A stretch of 64,000 bases of DNA from Atriophallophorus winterbourni. Taxonomy: Eukaryota > Platyhelminthes > Trematoda > Plagiorchiida > Microphallidae. This document shows positions 1-24,990 of this stretch, piece by piece. The position numbers and the translations under genes were made by a program. Every line of letters begins with the position of its first letter. Position 1 is the stretch's first letter. The notes under the pieces are model-generated. The model had not been told where the DNA came from, made no database searches, and worked only from the letters and a program-made list of their open reading frames with translations. The stretch spans positions 120,149-184,148 of the forward strand of contig JACCGJ010008613.1 of assembly GCA_013407085.1 (NCBI GenBank), in the 5' to 3' direction.

Positions 1-3000
1 CAGGTTAGACAAGACTTTTGGTTAAGCAATCCATGTTGGACTGGAGAGAACGCATCTGGACCAAGGTAGCCCAACTAAAAAATTTTGACTCACCTTTCAA
101 ATAACCTAGACAGAATAGAAGTATGATTAATAGGGCGATAGTTGGTAACGAGGTTCGAATTACCAGATTTCAAACGTGGGATAATAACAGAGTGTTTCCA
201 ATGAGTTGGAAAAATTTCACATTTGAGAGAAATATTGAAAAGATTTAATAAAAGTAAAGGAAAGTCTTCATTATCGTTGTGTAAGATGGCTGAAATAAAA
301 CCTACATCATCAGGCTTATAAGAGATTTTACTTCGACGAGAAATGTCTTTTACTTCTTTTACAGAAAAAGTAAAGGAGTCAATAGTATTTAAGGGAATGC
401 TATTGTTTACTGGTGGATGGTAAGGGTTGTTATTGAACGAGCTGCTGAAGAATAAAGAAAAAGCCTGACTTATTGTGACCGCATCAGAAGTGATTATTTC
501 TTTCTAATCTTCGTGGTATATTTTGGAGGGAATATCATGTTTTGACCGGATACACCTGGTCTTCGAAAGGTAATTTAATGATTTCGTCATTGAGTCACTG
601 TTTAAAGCCTTTCTTTCTTGGCGTTCTAGAAGACGAATCTTAACATTTGAAAGAGAGTAACAGAGTTCGTGTCTGCGCATAACCGAAAATAAATCTAACT
701 TATGGTTCATAGAAGCAGAAAATCGAGCTATCGTTTTCTCCAGAAGGTTTATTGGGTAACGCTTACGCTTCCTAATATGAGAGGAAGACGAACTTCGAAG
801 GCATGCTGAGATGTTATCGTGAAAAATCGAGGAGATGCGCTTGAAGTTTGAGGAAAGAAGTAATTCTGTCCAGTCGTAGGTTCTAAGAATATTCGAAAAC
901 TTAGTCCAGTTTATATAAATTTTCTCATCTTTGTGTATATGTGCTGGCTTTTGCGAAAGACGCAAAACGCAAGTTATCATATTATGGTCGCACTGGATAG
1001 TGGAGCTAAGATTTCAACGTTGGTGGCCCAAATTAAAAATCAAAATTGAAACGTTGACAGCCTCGTAGGCTTCTTCACAGATTGTGTGAAACCTAAAATA
1101 TGAATCGTTTTGGAGAAGGATGAAAATTTATTTGAGAAATACGGGGAATTCCAGAAGGCGTATGGCATGTTGAAGTCTCCAGCAATAATCTTATTATTGA
1201 AGGGGGCAATGGACGCCTCAGTAAAAACACTTATAAGCTTATCAACAGTGAGTGTGGATGGAGATGGCGGGTTGTAAATGCATCCTATGAGAGCATCAAG
1301 AGAAAGTAAGGATATCCAAATTGAGTCGTCTAGATCATCTAATATACGAGAGCTATGTATTTCTGCTTGGAAATCTGTACTAACACAAATCAGAATACCA
1401 CCACCACGAGTGTGGTTGCGGTCCCTACGAAACATAAAATAGTTGGCTAGTTCAAGTGAAACGTTGGGAACGTCATTAGTTGTCCATGTTTCTGTTATAA
1501 GAACTATTGCGTGTGGGTTTGAGAGCAAGAAATGTTGAAGGGTAGGGAGCTTAGAAACAATTGACCGAGCATTAAGTAAGAGAAGGCGAATTTTAGGATA
1601 TTTAACATGCGTATTAAAAAACGATTTACACGAGTTGTTTGAAATTATCGGAGCTAATATGGGTAAGGGTTGTGGTAAAGGAAAGTAAAATTTTCCATTG
1701 AGCCATACATGTTCTGAAATGGGTTTGTGTAAGCACTAAACGGATTTCCATTCATGAGGAGGCGCTGATCTAGAAGACGTGGAGCGTATTGAAGTGGAGA
1801 AGTGTATGGTCTTGGAGAAGGATAGTAATAGGGCTGCTTCGGATAAAAGGGACTTTGCGGAAGGATAAGTGGATTAAGTGGGCCAGGTATAACCGGGAAC
1901 CGTCGATGTACGGGGTAATCATTACATAGGCCATTAGATGAATTGTTTCCATCCTAATTACGCCCGACCGTATTGTTCCTAATGATGTGCGGTCCACCAC
2001 GTAGTAAGGGTGAATTTGATTTGAAGACAGGGAGCACGACTTTTTTGTGGCTTTAATTATAGGTCGAGCTGAGGGCTGCGAACCTGCGGTGACGGTTTCA
2101 TTAGTGGGGACATTGCTATTAGGGCCAGGTGTTAACATTGCGTCATCAATAATCAACTTAGATTTAGCTGTTGGTGTGGTGGTACTTGAGATAGGAGTAA
2201 CATCAAAAGTTTGAGTTTGAGTTACGGGTGCAGTAGCTGATGCGAAATTATCAACAACATCCAAGCCTATGAGGTTGTCGATATCAGTTGAGCGTTTTAC
2301 AACTTTAGAAACCTTGCGAAGGCACTTTCGTTGTAAAGGTGTGTTGTCAGGCTTGATCAATACATTAGAAAATTGAGGTAAAAGTTTTAATACTAGTTGG
2401 TTATTAATTATGTGCGACGCATAATTTCGGTCGGCAAATTTTATTAAAATCGGTGCATTACTACGATTGGGAGGTTTTCTGAGTCAAGTAAAAGATGCTG
2501 AGTCTATTGAGAAGCCAGATCGCGACAGAAATATATTTTAAGATCGACTAAATGATATCTGTCAGCCACGTTAAGAAGAATAAGATTTTTGGCACGGCTT
2601 CGACGCTGCTTAATTCCTGAGGTTAGCGACTCCATAAATCGACCCGTGCGTTGAAGTAAATCAGAGTCTAATACACAACTAGGGTCAAGTAGAATGGTAA
2701 GAGGCTCTAAGATATTGCAAATTTTCGAAACCGTGGACGGCTTAGCCGTGACGGAATCGATCTTGTTTTCTAGGTTCTGTACTGTGGACAGAACCGTAGA
2801 CATATTTTCGTCCAGAACAACCGAACATTTTTTTAATTGAGATGTAGTACGGTATGCTGTTCTTGACGATTTCGAATGTTTGTAATGCGACATAATGATC
2901 CAGAATAAAATACGTAAATTGTGATAACGAGAATAATGACTTGCCAAATTTCGAACACCCGCGCTTTTTTTGAATGTCAATGGCTCAATGTTAGACATAA

Positions 3001-3046
3001 CATCTTCTGTGAGTTGGTTGGCTAACGTGAATGTGCAGTGAAACAA
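1..3046 (-). mobile_element. Decayed non-LTR retrotransposon: ORF1, endonuclease, start of RT
   Basis: On the minus strand the order is ORF1, endonuclease, linker, RT, as in CR1/jockey-type LINEs. ORF1 lies at about 3046-2504 and continues in another frame to 1770. It has a segment reading RAKNLILLNVADR, then ILIKFADRNYA, like the RNA-binding core of LINE ORF1 proteins. The endonuclease runs about 1610-1040, with LNARSIVSK, LITETW, RGGGI and IAGDFN. After a frameshift near 990 (CDHNMITC) comes the linker (980-504). The RT N-terminus occupies 480-1, with KPDDVGFISAILHN, IIPRLKSG, NYRPI and a degraded QHG. Several frameshifts and stops make it non-functional. The catalytic RT and 3' end are left of the window. 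Clade placement by motif only. Confidence 0.85.
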
Positions 3047-3049
3047 TTT

Positions 3050-4090
3050 CGATCACCTGCTTGAATTTATGTTTAAACAATTACAGGGGTGTTCACTTCT
3101 TGAAAACAGAAGAGGGAGATTAAAATCGCCTATGATCTGCAATTGTGTAGTCTGGCAGCTTGTGATGTATTACAACGATTCGATTAGTTTATCATTAAAT
3201 TAGCTTTCGGTTGTTGGAAGCGGTAAATAATGCCGATTGTACATTCATCTCAATTGGTCAGTTTTACTGAACACTACATCGCATCGCAAAGGCTGAGGTC
3301 AGAATGATCGATTACGTTACACCGCGCTAAACGTTCAATAAAGTAAACTGCATCTCCACTACCGGATCTTAGGCGACCGTGACGGAGTAATGACATTTTC
3401 GGAATCGAGATCTCAGCATAAGTTCGGCTATTTGGTTAGTTTGCTGAAAACGTCGATCTGTCGGCTGTGGTACATTTGCGCACATTACAATGAGAGCGAT
3501 ATTAGCGTTAGTTGAATGAGCGGTTGTGTTGCGTTTTCTTGGTTCATGAGATCTGGCAAATAGACGGCGAGAGTCCTGGCCATATTGTTCACCATTTGAT
3601 CAGATGAGGATAACGGTAAGCAGGGTACACTATGTTCATCTTCATTACATTTGGATAAGGATTTACCACGGTCATTTAACGGAGCAGTTTCGGGCGTATA
3701 TCATTTCCTTTATACCACATATTTCGGGTTGAGTTGTCACGGCAATTGGATATACTTAAAGCGGTTTAATTGTTTCCTCGAGGTTTGTATATCAATTTCC
3801 AAAAAATCTTTATTCGAGATTCTAGGTTTGCCTCATGGGGAGAATTTGTGCTTGTATCGCTAGGCTGTTTAATTAAACATGCATTACATACGTAACAAAC
3901 GCCGGGGAAATCAACGTTGTTAACAAACGATAACACTTCCTGCGTTGAGGCTTTATCACAGTTGGTATCTTCTTTACCCAAGCAGCTAAAGCATTGAACT
4001 ATACGAAATCTAACACCAATCACTTTTTTGCATATTCGACAGGCATCACGTTCAGCCTTCTTTGTCTGTGGCATTGAGGTCATCAATTCG
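3050..4090 (-). mobile_element. CR1-like LINE fragment with PHD-like ORF1 and endonuclease remnant
   Basis: The 106-residue minus ORF at 4086-3766 has a cysteine array (CRICKK, VQCFSCLG, then CYVCNAC) resembling the PHD-type zinc finger reported in some CR1 ORF1 proteins. A homologous block lies on the plus strand at about 33.3-33.5 kb, where FPGVSYVCNVC matches FPGVCYVCNAC here. Further down the minus strand, 3300-3060 encodes an interrupted endonuclease segment with LIESL and QIIGDFNLP, the usual GDFN motif. It stops where the ORF1 of the neighbouring element begins (3046), so two elements abut or one inserted into the other. Numerous stops; a fossil. Confidence 0.65.
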
Positions 4091-4819
4091 TGTCATTGTT
4101 ACAGTGAGTGATGATTTAGTAAACTTTGTGATGCAATTGTTTATCTATCAACAGCTACAGGTAGAGTGAATGCGTCGGATCAAAGTGAGACAATCTAGGC
4201 GGTAAAAAGCGAACAAATATGAATAAATGTGATGCGGTTTAACAAGATTCGATTTAACATATTTGAAAAATATCAATGGATTCGAAATGGTGTGAACTTC
4301 TCAACAACTGGAAACCTTTAAAAATGATGCAATAAATTTGAGATTCCATTTATCTTTTACTTCTGAAGAGATATATGTCAATCTACGAATGGAATATTTA
4401 TTGAAAATCTTCGTCGCATACATCAACCGCAATTTAATCCTCGATCAAAAAATTAAAAATATAATACAATTATAATTTCAGCCTTGCATATTACAGAAAA
4501 AGCTTTCTAATGTATATGATGTCCAATGATTTTTGATACAATCAAAGCAAACTGGCTATACTGGTATTCTGTTAATAACGAGATTAAGTTAAAAGAGCTT
4601 TGAAACAAATAGGTATATAACTACCAGAATATATAACCAATCGGAAACCTTACTAAAACTCTTTTTATGCATAGTTTATCTGGAACATCGATGGGAAAAG
4701 TGAACTAAAAGTAAACTGATGTGCGTTTAAACGCGTCATTTTATTAACACTCTTTTAGGCGTTGTATTCAGAATCGTTGTTAGTCATAATAATAAATGTC
4801 GAACGACTCTTTTATCGCA
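4091..4819. other. AT-rich 5' flank of the NT5C2 gene
   Basis: No coding signal or repeat was recognised here. It should hold the promoter and 5' UTR of the nucleotidase gene. Two pyrimidine-rich AG sites lie 50-65 bases before the ATG (cactcttttag, then ttgtattcag). They could be 5'-UTR splice or spliced-leader acceptors, since flatworms trans-splice many mRNAs. This is conjecture without RNA data. Confidence 0.3.
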
Positions 4820-17851
<13,032 letters not shown>

Positions 17852-18882
17852 GCGCAAGCGGCCGATCCGTAAGTCTCATGATATTTTCGAAAGCGTTCAG
17901 CCCCGTTGCAACATGGTTCCGGACTCCATCCTCATTGTCCTGGTTGAAGAACCGATTTCAGTTACTTTGAGAGGATTATTTTGTAATTTTCTCTTTGTGC
18001 CTTACACAAAGACCTACCTCGTTTAACAACCACGATAGGAACCTGTTAACCAAAACTATCTATATCGTATCAAGGTTTTATACTACAGTCTTTAGTCTTT
18101 CCAAATTTAGCAAGACCTGGCGGATGTAAGCCTGCGGTCGTATTTATAACTGTTAATGAATTTATGTTTTGTATGAAACGCTAGCATGGATTCGGACAGT
18201 ACCAATAAGCTGATCAGGTTTTGTGTGGGAGCGTGGTTGTTTTCCGACTGTTCGAAAATGGGGCCAGCATGATAGTGCGGTCCTAGTAAACTCCTCCTGA
18301 ACATGAATGTGCTACCCTGCCGAGAAACGCTATCAGCACAAACATTGATTTTGTTTAGCAGATCAACAGGAGAGAAGTATTTATTACCAACTTGTCAACA
18401 TTTCATCATCAAGATGCCGTTGGATCTTGTGTGCACACTAAAATGCTAGCCGACCATCTTGGTATTTTTTTGACAACAACAATAAGTTGAAACCCATGAA
18501 TAAGCATTTAGCTTTCATGTATCCTGTATTCCACCATTACTGATAAATTGAACCGATTTTTATGCCTCTCATTCTCCCGCTCTCATATCGGGACCATTGT
18601 TAATATTACAAACCTCAACAACATACTAACCCCGAAAAAGCTGCGCAAAACAGCTGCTTAATCGATCTGTGTTGCACTCGCCCCCTAAACCATGGCTGTG
18701 AGAAATAAGCACATGCCCTCCATGTGCTTGACCTCAAATTATCACGTGATATACTTGAGGGTCGCATGTGTCCTGAGGCCGCTGGAAATAGCGGAAGTTG
18801 GATCGGTCGGGTAGGTTTTTTCACACAGATATCATCGGAGAAACATTCAAAAGTAATTTTCATAAGCGATCCATGTACAACA
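17852..18882. other. Gene-free stretch downstream of NT5C2
   Basis: Should contain the NT5C2 3' UTR, but no obvious AATAAA lies close after the stop codon. Short ORFs on the minus strand (18304-18107 and 18863-18615) are not recognised and show no splice or domain support. Confidence 0.3.
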
Positions 18883-19203
18883 GCGGATTAGGATTAACGA
18901 ACATCACACCTAATACGCACATGATTACGTAAGCAGTGTGGCGGCATACGCTGACCTGAACAATTAATAAACAATTAGGGATGAACACAGCAATTAGGAG
19001 GTGTGATCAATTATCTTGATCTCCCCTGTCTAGCTTTGAACTCAGGATCCCTGAACACTGTTCGTACCGACACCCTTGGTCTGACGAAGCTTCTGTGTTC
19101 AGAAGCGAAACGTTACCAAAAACTTACTATAACCGATTCATTGCAAACTTTATTTTAATGATTATGGATTCCCGATCGGTCTCGAATATTTTCAAATACT
19201 TTG
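18883..19203 (+). mobile_element. Short retroelement, family C, with 11-bp target-site duplication
   Basis: A 321-bp insert is flanked by the direct repeat CATGTACAACA (18872-18882 and 19204-19214), as expected for target-primed insertion. It ends CCCGATCGGTCTCGAATATT plus a short A/T run. Inside it, 19070-19120 can fold as a hammerhead-like structure: CTTGGT, CTGACGA, an extra A, a 7-bp stem GCTTCTG/CAGAAGC with loop TGTT, GAAAC, GTT, ACCAA. TTGGT pairs with ACCAA as stem I. A second full copy is at 32371-32607 and a fragment at 33.05-33.10 kb. No ORF. It may be a SINE or a Penelope-type 3' end; no Penelope RT is present in the window to decide. Confidence 0.75.
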
Positions 19204-19489
19204 CATGTACAACATAGTTTTCCCGGCTACACATGCCCAATCATCATCACGGCCTGCATTGCAACACACACTCAAACTGCAACTCTGTGCTGTTTACTTT
19301 CTGTGTTAAATTACTTGAAACAAATGACCAAAATTTCCTGGGGTTTTCTATCTGACCAGTTACGGTGATTCGAATGCGACATAAAATTTCACAAACGTAC
19401 GCATTTTTCGCACACTGACGCAGAAACAGCGTGCGAACTAGACCCTAATTTATCATATTGTGCGCAGAAGTGCGATGTTTTTTTGTAAT

Positions 19490-19620
19490 GCGTAGGTAAC
19501 ACCATTCGCCACCGACAGCAGTCTCGCTGTCATTTTTCCATTCTCATATCTGTCCGGGACTGGGCAACCTGACAATCCATATGACGCACAAATCCCCGCA
19601 CCCTGCTTCCCGCTCACAGT
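19490..19620 (-). repeat. Interspersed repeat family D
   Basis: The reverse complement shares ggttgcccag, gacagatatgag and the preceding gtcagg with copies at 20.9 and 59.5 kb. Non-coding; origin unknown. Confidence 0.5.
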
Positions 19621-20124
19621 GCGCTGTTGCGTAGCTTCATGCTTCCCTTGTTTTCATCGTGTTAAAAATGTCCATCTTCCAACAGCCGAATCATGTTTGG
19701 ACACTGTCTAATATTCTATTTGAAAGCAGATGAAACCTTATTCAACAAATATCTATGCTAATGATCTAAGCAATTTACCGATTATCCATCTGTGGTAGCA
19801 GCAGATGTATCAGACCTAAAACAGAGGATCGCCAATCTCATTGTAGCCCGAGTGGTCTCCATTGATTGTTTTCCCAGTTGTGCATAGTAACAGAAGGTAC
19901 ACATGCAGTTCTCAATTCACTTACTAAATTCTTCTTCTGCTGGCAGTGATATCATATGTGATGGTTAATGGTTGCAATTCACTAACCATCAACGATGGGA
20001 AACCAATAAGTATATTAAAACCTAACGATTATAGACCAGATAAACCCAGTGATACCCTTACAGACTGAAAATAATGTTTCTCCGTCTCATCCCAGTCATA
20101 AGGACGAATTGTTGTAGTCGCTGG

Positions 20125-20310
20125 TCTCCTTCGGTCGATGTCGACCATGGATGTACATCACAAGCGCATGATTGTTTCCTGCTCCGCAGCGTTTGGAATG
20201 CCTAAACAGTCCGATTCGGGAAGAACAATCTCTCCCGTAGCGTTCACAGCGATTGGCACTACTCGGTCGATAGGCGGCATTTGCACGCTCAATCTAACTT
20301 CCCACCAAAG
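20125..20310 (-). mobile_element. 3' end of zinc-finger LINE (RTE-like family B)
   Basis: Antisense copy of the terminal coding and 3' UTR segment of family B, starting at tcggtcgatgtcgaccatgg. The minus strand encodes a diverged GRDC-type zinc knuckle like that at 26.1 kb (CKLCGRDC then RIGLFSHSKSC). Severely 5'-truncated and mutated. Confidence 0.7.
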
Positions 20311-20899
20311 TGCAAAGTAAACTGAGTGCAGACAATAGATGGAAGTGGGTATCAATATACCAGATTCGTGCTATCGAAATCGACGACAGAATCCGACACT
20401 TCAGATCCCACTGGTGTGATTAGGAAAAGAAATTACGTGCAGTGTTGTATTTTCAATTCACTGCGATCCCGGATTCCGGTACACGTTCGGTGACCCGTTC
20501 GTGCGTTGCAACTGTCAATCTTAAATGCGCTTGTGACTGCACGATAATAGATCGGGACTTGTCTAATTATAGATACATTTTTTGCAACAACCACTTTTTC
20601 ACGTGACGCAATTTTCAGTGGTAGAGACAGGACGGTTTCTTACCCGCGTTTAGCACACCACCGTACTCGTATTGACGTCATCCATTACGAAAAGGTTTGA
20701 CCTAATGACGGCTGTCATTTTTAAATTATTCACCCCGTCTGCTTAGCTTACGGGAACGCGAACTCCATCAGGTTTCACTTTGTACTGGGCATGTCAACAT
20801 ATTCCACGTGAAGGAGAATCCGAAATCAAAAAACGGATAAATTATTCAAAAGCGTTGCGCATATGATGTGCAAACAAGGTGGGCTTTCTCATTAGAACG

Positions 20900-20985
20900 G
20901 GACAATGCACCGCGCAGTCGAATGGATTGTATGTGGGCTGAAACGATGTCAGGTTGTCCAGGCCTAGACAAGCACACGATAAAGG
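20900..20985 (+). repeat. Interspersed repeat family D
   Basis: Contains tgggctgaaacgatgtcagg followed by ttgtccaggcctagaca, matching the reverse complement of 59.5-59.7 kb (tgggctgagatagtgtcagg, ttgcccaggcctagaca). Non-coding. Confidence 0.55.
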
Positions 20986-20989
20986 GACC

Positions 20990-22310
20990 GAATTCTCGGT
21001 TAATTGAAATCAATGTATTACGGTATTATCCGTGTGAGACAGAAATTACATCGCTGCTCCAACTCCCTGCTTATGTGAACAACATGGCCGGATGTAACCG
21101 GTAGTGTTCTTGTATCTGGTGGTAGGAACTAAGGTGTTAAAAAACCTGCAGCCAAACCTGTGAGGTTATCATCATGCTTAGGTGCCTTCTAGTGCCGTAA
21201 CACGGATGGCCATCGTCTGTAAGAGTTTTAAGTAGTTTGGAGATTGTCAGATGCTTTCGAAAACACGGAAAATATTCCCCCCTAGTAAATGAATGACAAA
21301 CTCCAGCAAAATTTTTCTCATCTTGTGGGAAATAACTGCATGGAATTATCTGCTCGGTGATTGTAGCCAACTGAGAAGTTTCGCTAAATTCGGGCACTGT
21401 TGGTCATAGGTTCACGCCATCAAGTTGATGACATCAGCAATACGTCACTCTGTAGGCAGCAAAAACCGCAACCATGTACAATATCAGTTGACAATCCATT
21501 CGTAATTTTGATTTACAAACCTCATACTAGGCGGTCTTGGCTGGTTTGAGTCACCACGCTCCGATAACTGAGTTAATCACATGTTAACCGGTCGCGCTTG
21601 ACAACACGTCATGTAACATGTTGGTTCGTGGTCATATTGTCCCCCTACTCTTTTTTTTGCGCCTTAGCCTGGATGTGAACAGCGTTTTGTGATGAAGAAA
21701 ACGTGTTTCTCACATCATTTGGTGTGAACAACTGAGATGTGACTAGATTAATTCAGTAATTGTTGTTGCTCCCTCCACGTACTCCAATTCGGGTTTCGGG
21801 TTTCAGGAGGAAACGGTGAGAATAAGTTCAGTAAAGATTGAAACCGCGGGCAGATTGCTCACAAGGTTCAAACAAGAAGCCATAGAACCTAATTTTGCAT
21901 GTTTCCACTTGGTGAGGGTATGCTTAAAGCTATTACACATCATGATTGCCGTTTGGGTAATTCCCGTCGCCATATTGACCACAGGCGTAGAATCATTAAA
22001 CTTGGTTTTATAGACGAACTTGCGGTTGATTATCTATTGTTTCAGAGTTAGAAGGAAGGCGTACGCTTTCAGATTGTGGGTTATGTACTCTCAATATCAG
22101 CAACAGGATGGAACATTTTATCCACGCTATTTGAAATTTGTCTGCATGTGTGTGTGAAGCGTAGGCTCTTCAATCTTTTTCGTATTTCAGGAGCCCATAG
22201 GATGTTCATTGTCCATTCTCCCAAAACTATCGACAAAATACCACAATCATTGCATGGCATTCACACATCTCTGCATATTATTGATTGGGTGTACTTGTTA
22301 ATTGATACCC
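20990..22310. other. Gene-free stretch
   Basis: No coding exon, RNA gene or repeat beyond family D was recognised. Short ORFs here lack domain or splice-site support. Confidence 0.3.
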
Positions 22311-22995
22311 CATGTCTTGACTTGACTTGACTTAATCCCTTGAGTTCCTGGAGGAACATAGGGCCTCGGCAACTTGTCTCCACTTTGGTCTGTCCATAGC
22401 AGCCAGTTTGATGTCGTTCCAGTTAAGTCCACACTTGCGGATTTCCTCTTCACACGAGCGCTTCCAAGATAGCCTTTGGCGTCCGACCCGTCTCTTCCCG
22501 ATTGGGTTCCATACCAGAGCATGACGCGTGATGTCATCATAAGGTTTCCGCAAGGTGTGCCCAACCCATCTCCACTTTCTTCTACTGATCTGATGGGCGA
22601 TCGGGTCCTCAGCAGCAATCTGCCACAGGTCTTGATTCCTTATCTTTTCTGGCCATTTTACCCCAATAATTCGACGAAGGCAATTATTGTGGAATGATTG
22701 CAAGCGGCCAGAAGACTTTGCTGTCACTCGCCAGGTTTCCGATCCATAGAGTAGCACGGATCTGACGTTGCTTCTGAATATACGGAGTTTCGTGCGTTTT
22801 GATAGAACCTTCGACTCCCAAATGGGTTTCAAAGCTATGAACGCGTATCTTGCTTTGCCGATTCTGACGACTATGTCTTCGTCCGTGCCACCACTTATTG
22901 AAACAATGCTGCCGAGGTAGACGAATTGCGTGACGTCTTTGACTGCTTTACCATTGATGGTGATTGATGGGTGCTCTAAATTATGTTTCCTCTCT
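22311..22995 (-). mobile_element. 3' end of RTE-like LINE family A, with tandem-pentamer tail
   Basis: The minus strand encodes about 215 residues of the post-RT domain of an RTE-like ORF2. Blocks are ITINGKAVKDVTQFVYLGS, GTDEDIVVRIGKARYAF, then SVLLYGSETWRVT and WRWVGHTLRK; the ORF ends SSRNSRD. The reading frame is open from the truncation point (about 22995) to the stop. This means a fairly young, 5'-truncated copy. The 3' terminus is a run of CTTGA units (22317-22333), the short microsatellite tail expected of RTE elements. A second 3' end of the same family lies at 39.15-39.29 kb. Confidence 0.85.
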
Positions 22996-24524
22996 CAAAC
23001 AATCACTCATGTATGCTCGTTAATCCATGCATGCATTCACTCTGATGGGACAAACTAAAGCAAGTATGCTTACAGGCTTTATTGTTGCCAGCTCCCGCTA
23101 ATTCAGAAAAAGCGATATCATCGTCCGAATAAACGGTTTCAGACCCAAGGGCTCTTCATCATTTCCCTTGTTTAGGACAGAGCGAATCATCGCTCCTACA
23201 ATGAAGCTGTCGTGCTGATGTCACTGTACTCGTTCACGAAATTTCATTGAATGTACGTTCCATTCGAGATGTAGACACCTCATCCAACTTCGATTGTGCT
23301 TACTCTTTTATAGTTTCCTTTATTGATTGAGTCCTACCCCTTCCCATCTTGTAGGATTTTAATTTTTTCTCATATTTGTATGGCCGTTTAGCATTCGCTA
23401 CATGCTACCGGTGTACAGCTGTCTATATTGATGATGATGGTAATAATGATTATCATTGCTACCACATAGTTCTTAATTTTCATTTTTTTGTTTGACAGCT
23501 GACAATCTCATATCAGCCCCTCCCCCGGACCGCACATTTGTATCAATCCATCCCACAGCTGTGCTTCCAAAACCGTCCCGCTTCTATGGAGTCAAACTTT
23601 CTAAGACCATCGATTTTTTACCTCCCGTTTTTTGTTGTTGTGCACACTCTCGGCACTGCTGCTCACCATTGTGGCCTTTTGATCCCCGTCCATTCACACC
23701 ATGAAGAACAAACAATATGCAACGAATCCAGCGATTATTTTCTTACCACTGTGTTGTTGATTTTCCATTGACAATCGATGATGCTTTCCTATGGCAACGA
23801 TTTTAACTCGGCTCACAAACTCCGTCACTTTCTAGCGCATGCCGCGAGCTTGTTGACCGATGTGTGGGGTTTTAGTTGATTTTCTGTTCTCTCCAGGTAT
23901 CATTTTGTTTTGAGTGTGCTTTTATTTTTGCTTGTTTTATTCCACGTATATTATTATGTTTATGGTTACTGCTGTGCCGCCTCCGAGTGGGGCTAGGAAA
24001 TGCATCTGCTTGTTTCGAAAATTTTGTTCAATTCAATCCATCTCTTACTCGCGGTTGCATACAGAGCTGGTTTCGGGACAGATTGATAAATTTAGCATTT
24101 TGATATTTCTACATTAGGCTTAATCTCCTAATGGATTTTGAGCTATCGAATTGTAACGGGTAACGGCCATAAAACTCAGCTTTTTCTGTCCTGACCTAGC
24201 GAGAGCGAAGCGTGAATTTTTTACCGGAGGTTGGTGAACTGATCCTGATTGTAGTGCATTTCGGATGTTGCTTTCCGAACGTATAAACGGATTGCAAAGC
24301 AAATTGATGGATAAATAGAGCGTTGATCTAGCCTATGTCAAATTTTCTCTAAGACACTGAGCAATCGGGTTTTACAAAGATAGACAGAAAGGAAAACAAC
24401 AGTTTGGGGTGACAGCTCTTCAATACGAATTAAACAAATTCGAGTGTACTTAACGAAATAAACTACAACAATTGAGTACCATGTTCATTGTATCTAATTC
24501 TGGTTGCTGCTCGTATTTTCCTTC
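22996..24524. other. Gene-free stretch with one exon-like block
   Basis: No recognised gene. At 23501 a strong pyrimidine-rich acceptor (tttttttgtttgacag) precedes an open block (ADNLISAPPPDRTF...) of about 70 codons without a clear donor or homologue. It could be an unrecognised terminal exon or chance. Confidence 0.25.
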
Positions 24525-24990
24525 GGTCGATGTCGACCATGCATGTACATCACAATCGAATGAACTTTCATGTTTTACAGCTTTTTGAATGACTAAACAG
24601 TCCGATTCGGGAGGAACAATCTCTCCCACAGCGCTGGCAACGAAATACAGAACTCAGTTGTATTGCGTCAGTTGCACGCCGGCGGCGTGTTCTGCGTTCA
24701 GTAGCCTAGAGCTGTATCTGTTCCTCCTCAGCTTGCAGACGACGCTTTACACATTGCCTCCAAAGTGAGAGGTCAAGATCAAGTTCTTCTGAGCTCGCGG
24801 GGTCAATGCCAAGAGCTTTCATATCTCTTTTGCAAACGTCTTTGTACCGCAAGTGCGGTCTGTCCAATGGTCGACTTCCTAATTACAACTCACCATAGAG
24901 CATATCTTTCGGAATGCGACCATTTTCCATTCTGTAGACATGACCAAGCGACCGCAGGCGATTCAGGATCGTACTGTCTGTTTACAATGG
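24525..24990 (-). mobile_element. 3' portion of zinc-finger LINE family B
   Basis: Starts at the conserved tcggtcgatgtcgaccatg end and runs antisense through the zinc-knuckle segment (cagtccgattcgggaggaac), the basic region and the segment corresponding to the ELALDRS and HVYRMENG motifs of better copies. Decayed; 5'-truncated. Confidence 0.7.

Noticed and set aside
18107..18304. 65-codon minus ORF (HYHAGPIFEQSENNHAP...) as a Penelope GIY-YIG tail
   Set aside because: A superficial resemblance to PLE C-termini, but no GIY, YIG or Arg/Glu catalytic residues and no upstream RT.
23492..23771. Terminal exon after a strong acceptor
   Set aside because: No partner exons, donor or homologue; noted only as an exon-like block.
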